DNA of 64,000 nucleotides from positions 1,364,001 to 1,428,000 of the forward strand of contig NZ_FOZM01000001.1 of the NCBI RefSeq assembly GCF_900114675.1, in the 5' to 3' direction. The notes under the pieces are model-generated. The model had not been told where the DNA came from. It worked only from the letters and a program-made list of their open reading frames with translations, and searched no databases. Below, one piece after another: positions 9,790 through 19,842 of the stretch (positions within the stretch are counted from its first letter, which is position 1; every line of letters begins with the position of its first letter). Both the position numbers and the translations under genes were made by a program. The stretch comes from Yoonia litorea (GTDB lineage Bacteria; Pseudomonadota; Alphaproteobacteria; Rhodobacterales; Rhodobacteraceae).

Positions 9790-10430
9790 TGCTTGATCTG
9801 ACCGGTTTGGGCGCATGGCGCGCGCTACCGTTTTTCGCCGACGAACTACCGACACTCGAAAAACGGCTCGGTGCCGACATTCTGCCGCCAGAGGAAAAGG
9901 TTTTCGCGGCACTTGAGCAAACGTCACCGGATGCCACGCGCGTCGTCATACTGGGTCAGGACCCCTACCACACGCCCGGCAAGGCCGATGGCCTCGCCTT
10001 TTCGATCCCTGACGCTTTTGGCGGGAAGCTCGATAGTTTGGGGAATATCTTCAAGGAAATTCAGTCAGATACAGGGTCTAAGAGGACAAAGACCTCTCTG
10101 AATGACTGGGCAGCGCAGGGCGTCTTGCTTCTCAACACCGCGCTGACAGTCCCACCGGGCAAACCCAAGGCCCATGCAAAGCTTGGGTGGGACAAGCTGG
10201 TGAGCCAGGTTCTGGACAGACTGGACTCACATCCGCGTGCCTTTATCTTCTGGGGTGCGCCCGCGCAGCGATATGCGCGGAGTTTGCGTGATCATCACCT
10301 CGTCATCACCTCACCCCATCCATCCCCCCTCTCGGCCTATCGCGGCTTTTTCGGCTCCCGCCCCTTTTCCCGCGTGAACCGCTGGCTTATTGAACAAGGC
10401 CAAGAGCCAATCAACTGGGCGGACCCATGA
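9789..10430 (+). CDS. ung: Uracil-DNA glycosylase, family 1, inside the trp operon
   Basis: Removes uracil from DNA to start base excision repair. The 213-residue protein carries the water-activating motif [17 protein letters not shown] (catalytic Asp in GQDPYH) and the minor-groove/leucine loop motif [18 protein letters not shown] with its conserved His, which define family 1 UDG. It is coupled to both neighbours: the start overlaps the trpD stop (TGATG; an in-frame GTG 3 bp earlier is possible) and its stop overlaps the trpC start (ATGA). It is therefore almost certainly co-transcribed with tryptophan genes, an unusual setting for a repair enzyme. No separate promoter is visible. Confidence 0.95.
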   Translation: MLDLTGLGAWRALPFFADELPTLEKRLGADILPPEEKVFAALEQTSPDATRVVILGQDPYHTPGKADGLAFSIPDAFGGKLDSLGNIFKEIQSDTGSKRTKTSLNDWAAQGVLLLNTALTVPPGKPKAHAKLGWDKLVSQVLDRLDSHPRAFIFWGAPAQRYARSLRDHHLVITSPHPSPLSAYRGFFGSRPFSRVNRWLIEQGQEPINWADP

Positions 10431-11233
10431 GCGATATTCTCGAAAAGATCAAAACCTACAAACTCGAAGAGGTTGCGGCCCGCAAGGCAGCCGTCCCTTT
10501 GTCCGAGGTTGAGGCGCGCGCGAATGACGCCCCGCCCGTTCGCGGTTTTGCCGAAAATCTGCAGCGGGCCGCCCGTGAAGGCTATGGCCTGATAGCAGAG
10601 ATCAAGAAAGCCAGCCCTTCAAAGGGCCTCATCCGTTCTGATTTCGATCCGCCAGCCCTCGCGAAAGCTTACGAGGACGGTGGCGCAACCTGCCTGTCGG
10701 TTCTGACGGATGGCCCCTCTTTTCAGGGCGACGACAGCTATCTGACAGCGGCAAGATCGGCAGTCAGCCTTCCGGCGCTCAGAAAAGACTTCATGTATGA
10801 CATTTATCAGGTGGCCGAGGCGCGCGCCCTTCATGCCGATTGCATCCTGATCATCTTGGCATCGGTCAGTGATGCGCAAGCACAAGAGCTCGAAGAAGCC
10901 GCCTTTGCCTGGGGCATGGATGTTTTGCTGGAGGTGCACAACGCCGAAGAGCTGGAACGCGCCAGCCACCTCAAGTCGCCCCTCATGGGGATCAATAACC
11001 GGAATCTCAAGACGTTTGAGACGACGCTCGACACGACACGGACGCTATCCAAGCAGGTCCCCGTTGATCGCACCATCGTTTGCGAAAGCGGTCTCAACAC
11101 TCCCGAAGAACTGGCCGATATGGCGCGCTATGGCGCGCGTTGCTTCCTGATCGGAGAGAGCCTGATGCGGCAAGAAGACGTGGCCGGTGCGACGCGCGAG
11201 CTACTGGCTAATCCCGCGCGCGGAGTGCGGTAA
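10427..11233 (+). CDS. trpC: Indole-3-glycerol-phosphate synthase
   Basis: Closes the indole ring of carboxyphenylamino-deoxyribulose phosphate in tryptophan synthesis. The 268-residue TIM-barrel protein has the catalytic [10 protein letters not shown] block near residue 48, [11 protein letters not shown] (catalytic Lys), [27 protein letters not shown] and [12 protein letters not shown]. It is monofunctional (no TrpF fused). Its start overlaps ung by 4 bp and its TAA stop overlaps the moaC start by one base (TAATG), so expression is coupled in both directions. Confidence 0.97.
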   Translation: MSDILEKIKTYKLEEVAARKAAVPLSEVEARANDAPPVRGFAENLQRAAREGYGLIAEIKKASPSKGLIRSDFDPPALAKAYEDGGATCLSVLTDGPSFQGDDSYLTAARSAVSLPALRKDFMYDIYQVAEARALHADCILIILASVSDAQAQELEEAAFAWGMDVLLEVHNAEELERASHLKSPLMGINNRNLKTFETTLDTTRTLSKQVPVDRTIVCESGLNTPEELADMARYGARCFLIGESLMRQEDVAGATRELLANPARGVR

Positions 11234-11709
11234 TGGCAGAGCTTTCCCACTTTGATTCCGAGGGCAAGGCCCACATGGTCGATGTCTCTGACAAACCGGT
11301 GACATCTCGTATCGCCGTTGCCGAGGGCGCGGTTATGATGTCGGCGGAGACACTGGCCCTCGTGATGGAAGGCCGCGCCGACAAGGGCGATGTTCTGGGG
11401 ATCGCACGTATTGCCGGCATTATGGGGGCGAAGAAAACCGCTGAGTTGATCCCCCTTTGCCACCCCCTGCCGATTACCAAGGTAGCACTTGAACTTGTGC
11501 CAGACGAGGGTTTGCCAGGTGTCAGGATCACAGCGACGGTGAAGACAGGCGGTCAGACCGGTGTCGAGATGGAAGCGCTGACCGCTGTGAGCACCGCGGC
11601 GCTGACGGTTTACGACATGTTGAAGGCCGCGCAAAAAGACATGGAGATTTCGGGGGTCCGCCTGACCTTCAAGGATGGCGGTAAATCAGGACGCTTTGAG
11701 AACCCATGA
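11233..11709 (+). CDS. moaC: Cyclic pyranopterin monophosphate synthase
   Basis: Forms cyclic pyranopterin monophosphate, the first stable intermediate of molybdenum-cofactor synthesis, from the MoaA product. The 158-residue protein shows the family N-terminus ([19 protein letters not shown]), the [17 protein letters not shown] core and [20 protein letters not shown]. It overlaps moeA by ATGA. The trpC-moaC-moeA-lexA order is one I associate with Rhodobacterales; there is no metabolic link to tryptophan. Confidence 0.96.
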   Translation: MAELSHFDSEGKAHMVDVSDKPVTSRIAVAEGAVMMSAETLALVMEGRADKGDVLGIARIAGIMGAKKTAELIPLCHPLPITKVALELVPDEGLPGVRITATVKTGGQTGVEMEALTAVSTAALTVYDMLKAAQKDMEISGVRLTFKDGGKSGRFENP

Positions 11710-12878
11710 TCACCGTCGCTGACGCACTGGCAGAGCTTTTTTCACTGGTCACGCCTTGCGACAGCGAAATTGTACCGCTGAGACTGGCAGCCGGACGTGT
11801 CCTTGCCCAACCCGTATCCGCAAAACGGACGCAGCCGCCATTCGATGCGTCAGCGATGGATGGCTATGCCCTTGCCCGCACCGATGTCCGTGCTGGTGTG
11901 ACACTGTCCGTCATTGGCGAGGCCGCGGCGGGACACGGGTTTCGGGGGGACGTTGCTACAGGCGAGTGCGTCAGGATATTCACAGGCGCACCTCTTCCCA
12001 AGGGCACTGATCACGTCATCGTTCAGGAAAATGTGACACGTGACGGCGACAAGATCACGCTCGACAACAGTCCCAACGACAGCAGCCACGTCAGGGCGGC
12101 CGGCGGCGACTTCAAAGAAGGTGCGACCTTGTCTGCGCCACGCCAACTGCGCCCGTCTGATATTGCCCTTTTGGCCGCGATGAACATCGCTGAGGTGCCG
12201 GTTGTCCGCAAACCGGTGGTCGCGATCATCGCAACAGGCGACGAACTGGTCCAACCCGGAGAGAACCCCGGCCCGGACCAGATCATTGCGTCCAACAGTT
12301 ACGGTCTTGCCGCAATGGTCGACGCGCATGGCGCAACAGCGCGTTTATTGCCAATTGCACGCGACAACGCGGCGTCGCTCGAACTGACCTTTGATCTTGC
12401 AGCATCGGCAGACTTGATCGTCACGATCGGGGGTGCCTCGGTCGGTGACCACGACATCGTTGCTCAAGTCGCCGAGGCCAAGGGCCTTCAGCGGGCGTTC
12501 TACAAAGTGGCCATGCGCCCGGGCAAACCGTTGATGGGCGGCAGGATCGGCACCTCTGCGATGCTGGGGCTGCCAGGCAATCCGGTGTCGGCGATGGTCT
12601 GCGGCCATGTTTTCCTTCTCCCGATGCTGCGCAAAATGCTTGGCCTTGGTGAGGCACCGGCCCTTCAGGAGACGGCAATACTGTCCCATGACCTTGCTGA
12701 AAACGGTCCCCGAGAGCATTATATGCGCGGGCGCGTGACAGACGATGGCTTGCAAGTGTTTTCGCGTCAGGACAGTGCGCTGCTTTCGGTGTTGTCCGAG
12801 GCGAACTGCCTCGCCATCCGCCCGCCGCATGATCACGCCAGACGGGCTGGCGACACACTTGAGATCATCAAGCTCTGA
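11706..12878 (+). CDS. moeA: Molybdopterin molybdotransferase
   Basis: Inserts molybdate into adenylylated molybdopterin. The 390-residue protein starts with the MoeA N-terminal domain ([17 protein letters not shown], about residues 40-56), continues with the MoCF-type domain ([50 protein letters not shown]) and ends in the small C-terminal domain (EHYMRGRV). It is the last gene of the co-directional run; lexA follows 119 bp later with its own regulated promoter. Confidence 0.96.
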   Translation: MITVADALAELFSLVTPCDSEIVPLRLAAGRVLAQPVSAKRTQPPFDASAMDGYALARTDVRAGVTLSVIGEAAAGHGFRGDVATGECVRIFTGAPLPKGTDHVIVQENVTRDGDKITLDNSPNDSSHVRAAGGDFKEGATLSAPRQLRPSDIALLAAMNIAEVPVVRKPVVAIIATGDELVQPGENPGPDQIIASNSYGLAAMVDAHGATARLLPIARDNAASLELTFDLAASADLIVTIGGASVGDHDIVAQVAEAKGLQRAFYKVAMRPGKPLMGGRIGTSAMLGLPGNPVSAMVCGHVFLLPMLRKMLGLGEAPALQETAILSHDLAENGPREHYMRGRVTDDGLQVFSRQDSALLSVLSEANCLAIRPPHDHARRAGDTLEIIKL

Positions 12879-12940
12879 GACTCTTCCACAGTTTTGCTTC
12901 TCACTCCGTCACCTTGCAACTCGCCGTCTGCACGTCTGAG

Positions 12941-12969
12941 TTGACACAAAACAAGAACATGCATAGAAC
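12941..12969 (+). promoter_or_regulatory. lexA promoter overlapped by an SOS box
   Basis: TTGACA at 12941-12946 and TAGAAC at 12964-12969 are separated by 17 bp and form a sigma-70-like promoter. GAAC-ATGCATA-GAAC at 12955-12969 is an exact match to the alphaproteobacterial LexA operator GAAC-N7-GAAC (same as GTTC-N7-GTTC on the other strand). It covers the spacer and the -10 element, so LexA binding would block its own transcription. Confidence 0.9.
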
Positions 12970-12997
12970 ATAAGCAAAACTGACATGAGGGCAGGCC

Positions 12998-13684
12998 ATG
13001 CTGACCAAGAAACAACTCGACCTGTTGGAGTTCATCCACAAGCGTGTGCAACGCGACGGGGTGCCGCCAAGTTTTGACGAGATGAAGGAAGCCCTCGATC
13101 TGCGATCCAAGTCAGGGATCCACCGTCTGATCACCGCTTTGGAAGAGCGCGGTTTTATTCGTCGCCTTGCGCATCGTGCGCGGGCGCTTGAAATCGTCAA
13201 ACTTCCAGAGGCGATGCAATCAAGCAAAGGTTTCACCCCGCGTGTGATCGAAGGGGACAAACCGCAAAGCATCCCGCCCAAGGCGATGCCGGTCGACAAC
13301 GGCGCAACCGAGCTTCCGCTGATGGGCCGCATCGCGGCTGGTGTCCCGATTGAAGCGATCAGCGAAGCGACGACGAACGTTTCTGTGCCGCAGTCGATGC
13401 TTGGTGGAGGCGATCACTATGCGCTTGAGGTCAGAGGCGACTCCATGATCGACGCCGGGATCAATGACGGCGATGTGGTCGTCATCCGCGAAACGACGGT
13501 CGCCGACAATGGTGATATCGTTGTTGCACTGGTCGAGGGTCATGAGGCGACGTTGAAGCGCTTCCGTCGCAATGGCAGCGCCATCGCACTTGAGGCGGCC
13601 AACCCCGCCTATGAAACCCGTGTCTTCCGTGATGATCAGGTCAAGGTACAGGGCCGGCTGGTGGGGCTCATCCGCACTTACTGA
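12998..13684 (+). CDS. lexA: SOS repressor LexA
   Basis: Represses DNA-damage genes and cleaves itself when RecA is activated. The 228-residue protein has an N-terminal winged helix ([18 protein letters not shown] to RGFIRRL), the Ala-Gly cleavage site in [11 protein letters not shown], the catalytic Ser in [10 protein letters not shown] and the catalytic Lys in EATLKRFRR. The DNA-recognition stretch [19 protein letters not shown] is that of alphaproteobacterial LexA, matching the GAAC-N7-GAAC box in its promoter. The 3' end overlaps the convergent comEC by 7 bp. Confidence 0.97.
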   Translation: MLTKKQLDLLEFIHKRVQRDGVPPSFDEMKEALDLRSKSGIHRLITALEERGFIRRLAHRARALEIVKLPEAMQSSKGFTPRVIEGDKPQSIPPKAMPVDNGATELPLMGRIAAGVPIEAISEATTNVSVPQSMLGGGDHYALEVRGDSMIDAGINDGDVVVIRETTVADNGDIVVALVEGHEATLKRFRRNGSAIALEAANPAYETRVFRDDQVKVQGRLVGLIRTY

Positions 13685-15795
13685 GGGGAAAGCGTGAAGC
13701 CTTCAAGTGGCTGACCATATGCCTCATTCCACAGCCGCCGCCCGGAGATTTGCCGTGCGGTTGTGATGCGTAGCTGACCGTCGGTGGTAAGCGAGAGCGC
13801 GAGCGCGCCGGACTGCCTCAGTTTGCGCTGGTCGAAATAAGGGCAGTTACGCTCATCAATTTCGGGCTGGTTGCTGATCAAGAGATCGGCACCATCACAG
13901 CCCTCCAAGCCGCGCAAGGCCGTTTTCCCCCTCACCTGCAAAATCTCAAATGGACCGATTTCTGCGACAAGTCGCTGTCCCTCTGTAAGAAATCCTGCCC
14001 GCAGTGCGGCTGCCTCTTGTGTAACCGGCGCCCCATCGTTTTCGAGCCAGATCTGCGCGACAAATCCATCCCCGCGGGGACGTGACAAAGCTCGCCCCTG
14101 CGGGGTCAGTTGCCCGACAATCCCGCCGGTATCCGCAATCAGAATATCGGGCCGTTCAGTTTGCGCCCAATGAAGACACGCCAGTGCAACCAAGGCCACC
14201 GCAACCAATCGCAAGCGTCCTGATAACGCGACGAGACCAACCAGCCCCGCACCCAGCAACGGCAAGACCAACCGATCCGGGGCCTTGATATGGCTGACTG
14301 CACCCTCCCAACCCGAAACCGTTTGCGCAACATTCAGGATCCATCCCAGCCCCTGCCCCATGACCCAAAGCGCCGGAGCCCACAGATCGAAAGGCGCAAG
14401 CAAAAGCGCAAGCACCCCAGCGGGCATGATGACCGCCCCCATCAAGGGCACGCTGAGCACATTTGCGATCAGGCCGAAGTGCGGAATCATGTTGAAATGG
14501 ACGGCTGCAAAAGGTGCCGTCGCCAAGCCCGCGATGAAAGACGACAGGACAACGGTCAAGCCACCTCGCAACCATCGCGGCCACGCTGACAGGTCATAGC
14601 GCCTGAGCCAGCCAAAGACCGCCACGAGCGCCGTCGTTGCAGCAAACGACATCTGAAACCCCGGTCCAAGCAGCGCATGGGGCTGCCAGAGCAAGACAAT
14701 CACAGCAGCAATCGCGACGGCCCTGAGCGTCAACGCGCGCCTGTCGAGTAAGACCGCAACCAGCATGACAGCCGCCATCACAAAGGCGCGCTCTGTGGCG
14801 ACGTTCCCCCCCGACAGCGCCAGATAGAAAGCGCCTGCCAACAGCGCGCAAAGGGCGGCAAGCTTCTTCACAGGAAGACGCAGTGCCAGATACGGAACAA
14901 GCGCCAAACCGTAGCGCACCAAGGCAAACACAAACCCCGTGAGAAGCCCCATATGCAGACCCGAAATCGCAAGAAGGTGTGCAAGGTTTGCTGCCCTCAG
15001 ATCCGCGAATGTTTCTTGCGCGATTCCTGATCGGTCACCTGTCATGATTGCGGCTGCAAAGCCACCGGTTGACCCTGGCAAATCGCGCTGCAACGCATGT
15101 GACAGCGCCATGCGCCAATGAAATATCCGCATCGGAACGGTCAGCCGATCAGCGACAGCCGCGCGCAGCACCGGCGTCCTCGTGTAGCCCACAGCGCCGA
15201 TCTGCAGAAACCATGCGTGTCTTTGAAAATCGAAACCGCCGGGCTCTGCCGGCCCCGACGGTGGTGATAGATGACCGGTCAAGATCAGCTGATCACCCGG
15301 GGCAAAAGCGCTCAACGGTTGATCGCCGTGCAGCGATACCCTCACCCTTGCCGGAGTCCGTTCAGGCGCAAGGCGGGACAGCCTCACACGATCCAGCGTC
15401 AGCCTTAGGGCATCACTGCCCGAGCGGTCTATCCCGACCACTCGTCCCTCAATCGGTCCGTAGTAACGAAATGTCAGTTGCGGAGCGGCAAGATGAACCG
15501 CCTGCCACTTTGCGACAGCAAACCCTGCAATGACTAAGGCTACAGCGACAATGATTGGCCGCAGCCAAAGGGGCAGCGCACCAAGGCTCAATACCGCGGC
15601 GGTCGCTAAGGCCGACCCCGCCACCACGACCAGAGTTTGCGTTTCTCGATACTGCCAGAAATACAAACCAATGCCGATCGCAAGGCAAATGGGCACCCAC
15701 GCAAAAAACATGTCACGCTGACTGTCGAGCGTATTTTGCAGCAGCGCCCGCACTTGTTCTTCACCTTGCCATTGCGTATCCCCAACCGAAGCCAA
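13678..15795 (-). CDS. comEC: ComEC/Rec2-type DNA uptake channel
   Basis: Polytopic inner-membrane protein thought to carry single-stranded DNA into the cytoplasm during transformation; in Rhodobacter capsulatus homologues are needed to receive gene-transfer-agent DNA. The roughly 705-residue protein has two N-terminal membrane helices, a DUF4131-like soluble part (about 110-200), then the Competence domain with [40 protein letters not shown] and many helices. The C-terminal metallo-hydrolase region of long ComEC proteins is short or lacking. No ATG suits the N-terminus: TTG at 15795, or GTG at 15753 with AAGG upstream, are the candidates. Divergent from gltX. Confidence 0.92.
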   Translation of the reverse strand: MASVGDTQWQGEEQVRALLQNTLDSQRDMFFAWVPICLAIGIGLYFWQYRETQTLVVVAGSALATAAVLSLGALPLWLRPIIVAVALVIAGFAVAKWQAVHLAAPQLTFRYYGPIEGRVVGIDRSGSDALRLTLDRVRLSRLAPERTPARVRVSLHGDQPLSAFAPGDQLILTGHLSPPSGPAEPGGFDFQRHAWFLQIGAVGYTRTPVLRAAVADRLTVPMRIFHWRMALSHALQRDLPGSTGGFAAAIMTGDRSGIAQETFADLRAANLAHLLAISGLHMGLLTGFVFALVRYGLALVPYLALRLPVKKLAALCALLAGAFYLALSGGNVATERAFVMAAVMLVAVLLDRRALTLRAVAIAAVIVLLWQPHALLGPGFQMSFAATTALVAVFGWLRRYDLSAWPRWLRGGLTVVLSSFIAGLATAPFAAVHFNMIPHFGLIANVLSVPLMGAVIMPAGVLALLLAPFDLWAPALWVMGQGLGWILNVAQTVSGWEGAVSHIKAPDRLVLPLLGAGLVGLVALSGRLRLVAVALVALACLHWAQTERPDILIADTGGIVGQLTPQGRALSRPRGDGFVAQIWLENDGAPVTQEAAALRAGFLTEGQRLVAEIGPFEILQVRGKTALRGLEGCDGADLLISNQPEIDERNCPYFDQRKLRQSGALALSLTTDGQLRITTARQISGRRLWNEAYGQPLEGFTLSPQ

Positions 15796-15813
15796 AACCG
15801 TAAGAGAAGCTGG

Positions 15814-15828
15814 TTAGCGAAAGGTTAA
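15814..15828. promoter_or_regulatory. CtrA-like binding site between comEC and gltX
   Basis: On the plus strand the sequence is TTAG-CGAAAGG-TTAA; read toward comEC it is TTAACCTTTCGCTAACC. This is one base from the full alphaproteobacterial CtrA consensus TTAA-N7-TTAA and includes the TTAACC half-site. It lies 19-33 bp upstream of the comEC TTG start and also next to the gltX ribosome-binding site. The assignment is inferred from motif match only. Confidence 0.45.
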
Positions 15829-15833
15829 TTGCC

Positions 15834-17228
15834 ATGTCCGTCGTCACTCGTTTTGCCCCCTCGCCAACCGGAGCCCTGCACATCGGTGGCGCGCGCACGG
15901 CGCTATTCAACTGGCTGTTCGCGCGCGGAAACGGGGGAAAATTCTTACTGCGGATCGAAGACACCGACAAAGCGCGATCAACCGATGAGAACCGCCAGGC
16001 GATCCTTGATGGTCTGACGTGGCTCGGTCTTGACTGGGATGGTGAGCCATCCAGCCAAGCGGCCAATGCAGCGCGCCATGCCGACATTGCCCATGAGTTG
16101 TTGGACGCAGGCAAGGCTTATAAATGCTTCAGCACGCCTGAAGAAATCGAAGCCTTCCGCGAAAAGGCTCGTGCCGAGAAAACGTCGACGCTCTTCCGCT
16201 CGCCATGGCGCGATGTGCCAGAGAGCGAACATCCTGACGCGCCTTATGTGATCCGCATCAAAGCACCACGCGAGGGATCGACAACCTTGCATGACGCCGT
16301 GCAAGGCGATGTGACCTGGGCCAACGATCAGCTTGATGACATGATCCTGCTGCGCTCTGACGGCACACCGGTCTATATGCTTGCTGTGGTCGTGGACGAC
16401 CATGACATGGGCGTCACTCACGTCATTCGCGGGGATGACCACCTCGCCAACGCGTTTCGTCAAAATCTGATCTACGAGGCGATGGGCTGGGACAAGCCGA
16501 CCCTTGCCCATATCCCGCTCATTTTCGGCCCAGACGGCAAGAAACTTTCCAAACGCCACGGCGCGACCGGGGCTGCCGAATATCAGGCGATGGGCTATCC
16601 GGCGGCAGGCATGCGCAATTATCTCGCCCGTCTGGGCTGGAGCCACGGCGACGATGAATTCTTCTCTGACGCCGAGGCAAAGGAGTGGTTCAACTTGGAG
16701 GGAATCGGTAAATCACCTGCCCGTTTCGACTTCAAAAAGCTCGAAAATCTCTGCGGACAGCACATCGCGGTCGCTAACGATGCTGCACTGCTGCAAGAAC
16801 TACAGTCTTTTCGCAAATCGGTAGCGCTACCAGCGCTCACCGAGACACAAGCCGAAGGGATGCTACGTGCGATGTATTGCCTCAAGGAAAGAGCCAAGAC
16901 TTTCCCGGAACTCACTGAAAAGGCGCACTTTGTTCTAACTGAACGACCTATTGTGCCTGATGAGAAAGCGGCAAAGCAACTCGACGATGTATCCCGTGGT
17001 ATACTGAAAGAATTGACGCCGCAGCTGCAAAATGCTAGCTGGTCCCGAGACGCTCTTGAGGGGGCCGTCGCATCCACTGCCGAAGCTCATGACATGAAAC
17101 TTGGCAAGCTCGCAGGACCGCTTCGTGCGGCCCTCGCCGGACGCGCGGTCAGTCCAAGCGTGTTCGATATGATGTTGGTCCTCGGGCGGGATGAAACCAT
17201 CGCCCGGCTCAAGGACGCCAGCGCCTGA
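15834..17228 (+). CDS. gltX: Glutamate--tRNA ligase
   Basis: Charges tRNA-Glu with glutamate. The 464-residue class I synthetase has the ATP-binding HIGH-type motif [12 protein letters not shown] near residue 17, [11 protein letters not shown], and the KMSKS-type loop [11 protein letters not shown] at about residue 238. The length fits bacterial GluRS. No tRNA gene is near. It is divergent from comEC with only 38 bp between them, so their promoters must overlap. About 90 bp separate it from gltA on the same strand. Confidence 0.96.
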   Translation: MSVVTRFAPSPTGALHIGGARTALFNWLFARGNGGKFLLRIEDTDKARSTDENRQAILDGLTWLGLDWDGEPSSQAANAARHADIAHELLDAGKAYKCFSTPEEIEAFREKARAEKTSTLFRSPWRDVPESEHPDAPYVIRIKAPREGSTTLHDAVQGDVTWANDQLDDMILLRSDGTPVYMLAVVVDDHDMGVTHVIRGDDHLANAFRQNLIYEAMGWDKPTLAHIPLIFGPDGKKLSKRHGATGAAEYQAMGYPAAGMRNYLARLGWSHGDDEFFSDAEAKEWFNLEGIGKSPARFDFKKLENLCGQHIAVANDAALLQELQSFRKSVALPALTETQAEGMLRAMYCLKERAKTFPELTEKAHFVLTERPIVPDEKAAKQLDDVSRGILKELTPQLQNASWSRDALEGAVASTAEAHDMKLGKLAGPLRAALAGRAVSPSVFDMMLVLGRDETIARLKDASA

Positions 17229-17276
17229 GACCTGTCTAAACGACGTTCTGTCAGATCGCTGGGTAACGAAGATGCC

Positions 17277-17300
17277 CCTGCGCCATTTGTCATGCGCAGG
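17277..17300 (+). other. Stem-loop in the gltA leader
   Basis: CCTGCGC (17277-17283) and GCGCAGG (17294-17300) form a perfect 7-bp stem with a 10-nt loop ending just before the gltA ribosome-binding region GAGAGGGGAAG. There is no T-run, so it is not a terminator. It could influence gltA translation or mRNA stability; function is not known. Confidence 0.4.
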
Positions 17301-17317
17301 TCCGAGAGGGGAAGAAT

Positions 17318-18613
17318 ATGGCTGAAAATACTGATACCGCAAAGCTCACGCTCAAAGGCAAGACCTACGATTTGCCTGTGCACTCCCCGACTGGTGGCCC
17401 AGACGTCATCGACATCCGCAAGCTTTATGGCCAGGCGGATGTTTTTACATATGACCCTGGCTTTACCTCGACGGCGGCTTGCGACAGCACGATCACCTTT
17501 ATCGATGGTGACGCAGGTGTTCTTCTGCACCGTGGGTATCCGATTGATCAGCTTGCTTCGAAATCGCATTACCTCGAAGTGTGCTATTTGCTGCTTTACG
17601 GTGAACTGCCGTCTGCAGAGAAACTCGAGAAGTTTGAATCTCTCGTGACCAATCACACGATGATTCACGAACAGATGCACAACTTCTTCCGTGGGTTCCG
17701 CCGCGATGCACATCCGATGGCGACCATGGTGGGTGTTGTTGGTGCCATGTCTGCTTTCTACCATGACAGCACCGACATCAATGATCCGCACCAGCGTGAA
17801 GTCGCAACCATCCGTCTGATTGCCAAAATGCCGACCGTTGCTGCGATGGCTTACAAGTATTCGATCGGCCAGCCGTTCGTCTATCCGCGCAACGACCTCG
17901 ACTATGCGGCAAACTTCTTGCACATGTGCTTCGCTGTTCCTGCTGAGGAATACCATGTGAACCCGATCCTGAGCCGTGCCATGGACCGGATTTTCACATT
18001 GCATGCCGATCACGAACAGAACGCATCCACATCGACAGTGCGCCTTGCCTCGTCCTCTGGTGCCAACCCGTTTGCGTGTATCGCTGCCGGTATCGCCTGT
18101 CTTTGGGGCCCCGCACACGGTGGCGCGAACCAGGCATGTCTTGAGATGCTCAAGGAAATCGGCACACCTGACCGCATCCCAGAATTCATCGCCCGCGCGA
18201 AAGATAAGGACGATCCGTTCCGCCTGATGGGCTTTGGCCACCGCGTTTACAAGAATTTCGATCCGCGTGCGACAGTGATGAAGCAGTCGGCAGACGAAGT
18301 GCTGGACCTTCTGGGCGTCGAGAACAATCCGATCCTGCAGGTCGCCAAGGAGCTTGAAAAGCAGGCGCTCGCTGATCCTTACTTCGCAGAGAAGAAACTC
18401 TTCCCGAACGTCGATTTCTATTCCGGCATCATTCTCGAAGCGATGGGTTTCCCGACCTCGATGTTCACGCCTATCTTTGCGCTGGCACGGACGGTGGGCT
18501 GGATTTCCCAGTGGAAAGAACAGCTGGACGATCCACAGCTCAAGATTGGGCGGCCACGCCAGCTATATCTGGGCGAGATGGAACGCGACTACGTCGACAT
18601 CGAAAAGCGTTAA
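17318..18613 (+). CDS. gltA: Citrate synthase (type II)
   Basis: Condenses oxaloacetate and acetyl-CoA to citrate at the entry to the TCA cycle. The 431-residue protein has the N-terminal domain of hexameric, NADH-sensitive type II enzymes ([28 protein letters not shown]), catalytic His residues in [15 protein letters not shown] and [14 protein letters not shown], and the catalytic Asp in NVDFYSGI. It is followed within 8 bp by a strong terminator. Confidence 0.97.
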   Translation: MAENTDTAKLTLKGKTYDLPVHSPTGGPDVIDIRKLYGQADVFTYDPGFTSTAACDSTITFIDGDAGVLLHRGYPIDQLASKSHYLEVCYLLLYGELPSAEKLEKFESLVTNHTMIHEQMHNFFRGFRRDAHPMATMVGVVGAMSAFYHDSTDINDPHQREVATIRLIAKMPTVAAMAYKYSIGQPFVYPRNDLDYAANFLHMCFAVPAEEYHVNPILSRAMDRIFTLHADHEQNASTSTVRLASSSGANPFACIAAGIACLWGPAHGGANQACLEMLKEIGTPDRIPEFIARAKDKDDPFRLMGFGHRVYKNFDPRATVMKQSADEVLDLLGVENNPILQVAKELEKQALADPYFAEKKLFPNVDFYSGIILEAMGFPTSMFTPIFALARTVGWISQWKEQLDDPQLKIGRPRQLYLGEMERDYVDIEKR

Positions 18614-18620
18614 CTGCTTT

Positions 18621-18650
18621 AAGGCCGCCTCCGGGCGGCCTTATTGTTTG
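18621..18650 (+). terminator. Rho-independent terminator of gltA
   Basis: AAGGCCGCC (18621-18629), loop TCCG, GGCGGCCTT (18634-18642), then TTATTGTTTG. A perfect 9-bp GC-rich stem followed by a T-rich tail, 8 bp after the gltA stop and only a few bases before the GNAT gene start. Confidence 0.88.
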
Positions 18651-18653
18651 GTG

Positions 18654-19157
18654 ATGCTCAGAACACCTCGCCTGATTCTCCGCGCGGCACGCCAAAGCGA
18701 TGTCCATGACCTCTTCGCCATCTATGGTGATCCGAAGGCAATGCGCTTTTGGTCCACAGCCCCTCACGCTGATCTGGGCGTCACCCAAGAGGCAGTGAGC
18801 CGTCAAATGGCAGCCGCGCAAGAGCGGCTGACCTACTTTGTGATCGAGATGGATGGCCGCGCAATCGGCAATGCAGGCATGTATCGCGGTGACGAAGTGG
18901 GCTTCATCCTGCACCCTGATTTCTGGCGGCAAGGGATTGTAAAAGAGGCAATGACAGCAATCATTCCCTACCTCTTCGAGGTGACAGATGTTGCGGCCTT
19001 GACGGCGGACATTGACCCTCGCAATGAAGGTTCAGCCGGTATCCTGAGATCACTCGGTTTTCACGAGACGGGGCGCGCCAAAAATACCTATTGCATCAAC
19101 GGCGAATGGTCTGACAGTCTCTACTTTGCCTTGCCACGCCCTGCCAGCACGGGCTAA
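18654..19157 (+). CDS. GNAT-family N-acetyltransferase
   Basis: Acetyl-CoA-dependent acetyltransferase of the RimJ/RimL type, 167 residues. It begins MLRTPRLILRAARQSDVHDL, the usual RimJ/L N-terminus; the acetyl-CoA loop region is HPDFWRQGIVKEAMTAIIPY (about residues 90-109), followed by NEGSAGILRSLGFHETG. The acceptor cannot be predicted. The start at 18654 (GTG at 18651 is possible) lies directly after the gltA terminator tail, so there is little room for an independent promoter and expression may depend on read-through. Confidence 0.88.
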   Translation: MLRTPRLILRAARQSDVHDLFAIYGDPKAMRFWSTAPHADLGVTQEAVSRQMAAAQERLTYFVIEMDGRAIGNAGMYRGDEVGFILHPDFWRQGIVKEAMTAIIPYLFEVTDVAALTADIDPRNEGSAGILRSLGFHETGRAKNTYCINGEWSDSLYFALPRPASTG

Positions 19158-19326
19158 GAGGGCCTTGGTCATCAGTTCACCAAGGCGTCGCCAACCCTGT
19201 CTCAGGGTCCGCTAAACCTGATATTGGCAAGATACATCGCTGACCTTTTCATAAGGCCGGACGACAAGGGCGACCATCACCCTGAAACTATCAGGGCCCG
19301 GCTTTCAAATATGAAAGGCCAGAGAT

Positions 19327-19842
19327 ATGGCACGCGAAGCAATCGCAATTACGATCGACGACCTGTCGCAATTCACCAAAACCCTACGCAATGCCTTAAA
19401 GCAACAGGACAACCTGCCCGGCCACGCGACCATGCTCGGGTTGGTGGCCAAAGCGGCTGGTTACGAGAACTTCCAACATCTCAAAGCGGCTGCGCCGCAA
19501 ACCAAACCGTCCTTTGAGCCTGAGCAGAAAAAGCGCATGGAACGGGCGTTGCGGATTTGGGATAATGGCATCATGACCCGTTGGCCGAAGCAGACATCGA
19601 TGCAGGGTTTGTGCTTGTGGGTGTTCTGGGCGGACCTTCCAGCCAATCAGGATATGACCGAAAAAGAGGTCAACGCCATCCTGAAGGCACGTCATAGCTT
19701 CAAGGATCACGCGATCCTGCGCAGATCAATGGTCGAGCATCGCCTGGTCAAGCGCACAACCGATGGGAGCGTCTACCGCCGGATCGAGCAGACACCCCCA
19801 CCGGAGGCCTTGCATCTGATCGCGTCTCAACGCCCCTCGTAA
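19327..19842 (+). CDS. DUF2087 domain protein
   Basis: Protein of 171 residues with two parts. The N-terminal part (IDDLSQFTKTLRNALKQQ to GYENFQHLKAA) is a helical region resembling that of small DNA-associated or toxin-like proteins. The C-terminal part from about residue 75 (FWADLPANQDMTEKEVNAIL, DHAILRRSMVEHRLVKRTTD, YRRIE) is the DUF2087 fold seen at the end of some transcriptional regulators. A regulatory role is plausible but unproven. The 169-bp upstream region contains several short hairpins. Its 3' end overlaps the convergent paaG-like gene by 16 bp. Confidence 0.8.
   Translation: MAREAIAITIDDLSQFTKTLRNALKQQDNLPGHATMLGLVAKAAGYENFQHLKAAAPQTKPSFEPEQKKRMERALRIWDNGIMTRWPKQTSMQGLCLWVFWADLPANQDMTEKEVNAILKARHSFKDHAILRRSMVEHRLVKRTTDGSVYRRIEQTPPPEALHLIASQRPS

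Noticed and set aside
18354..18653. N-terminal extension of the GNAT gene into gltA
   Set aside because: It would read through the gltA end and the terminator stem; the GNAT family start MLRTPRLILR is at 18654.
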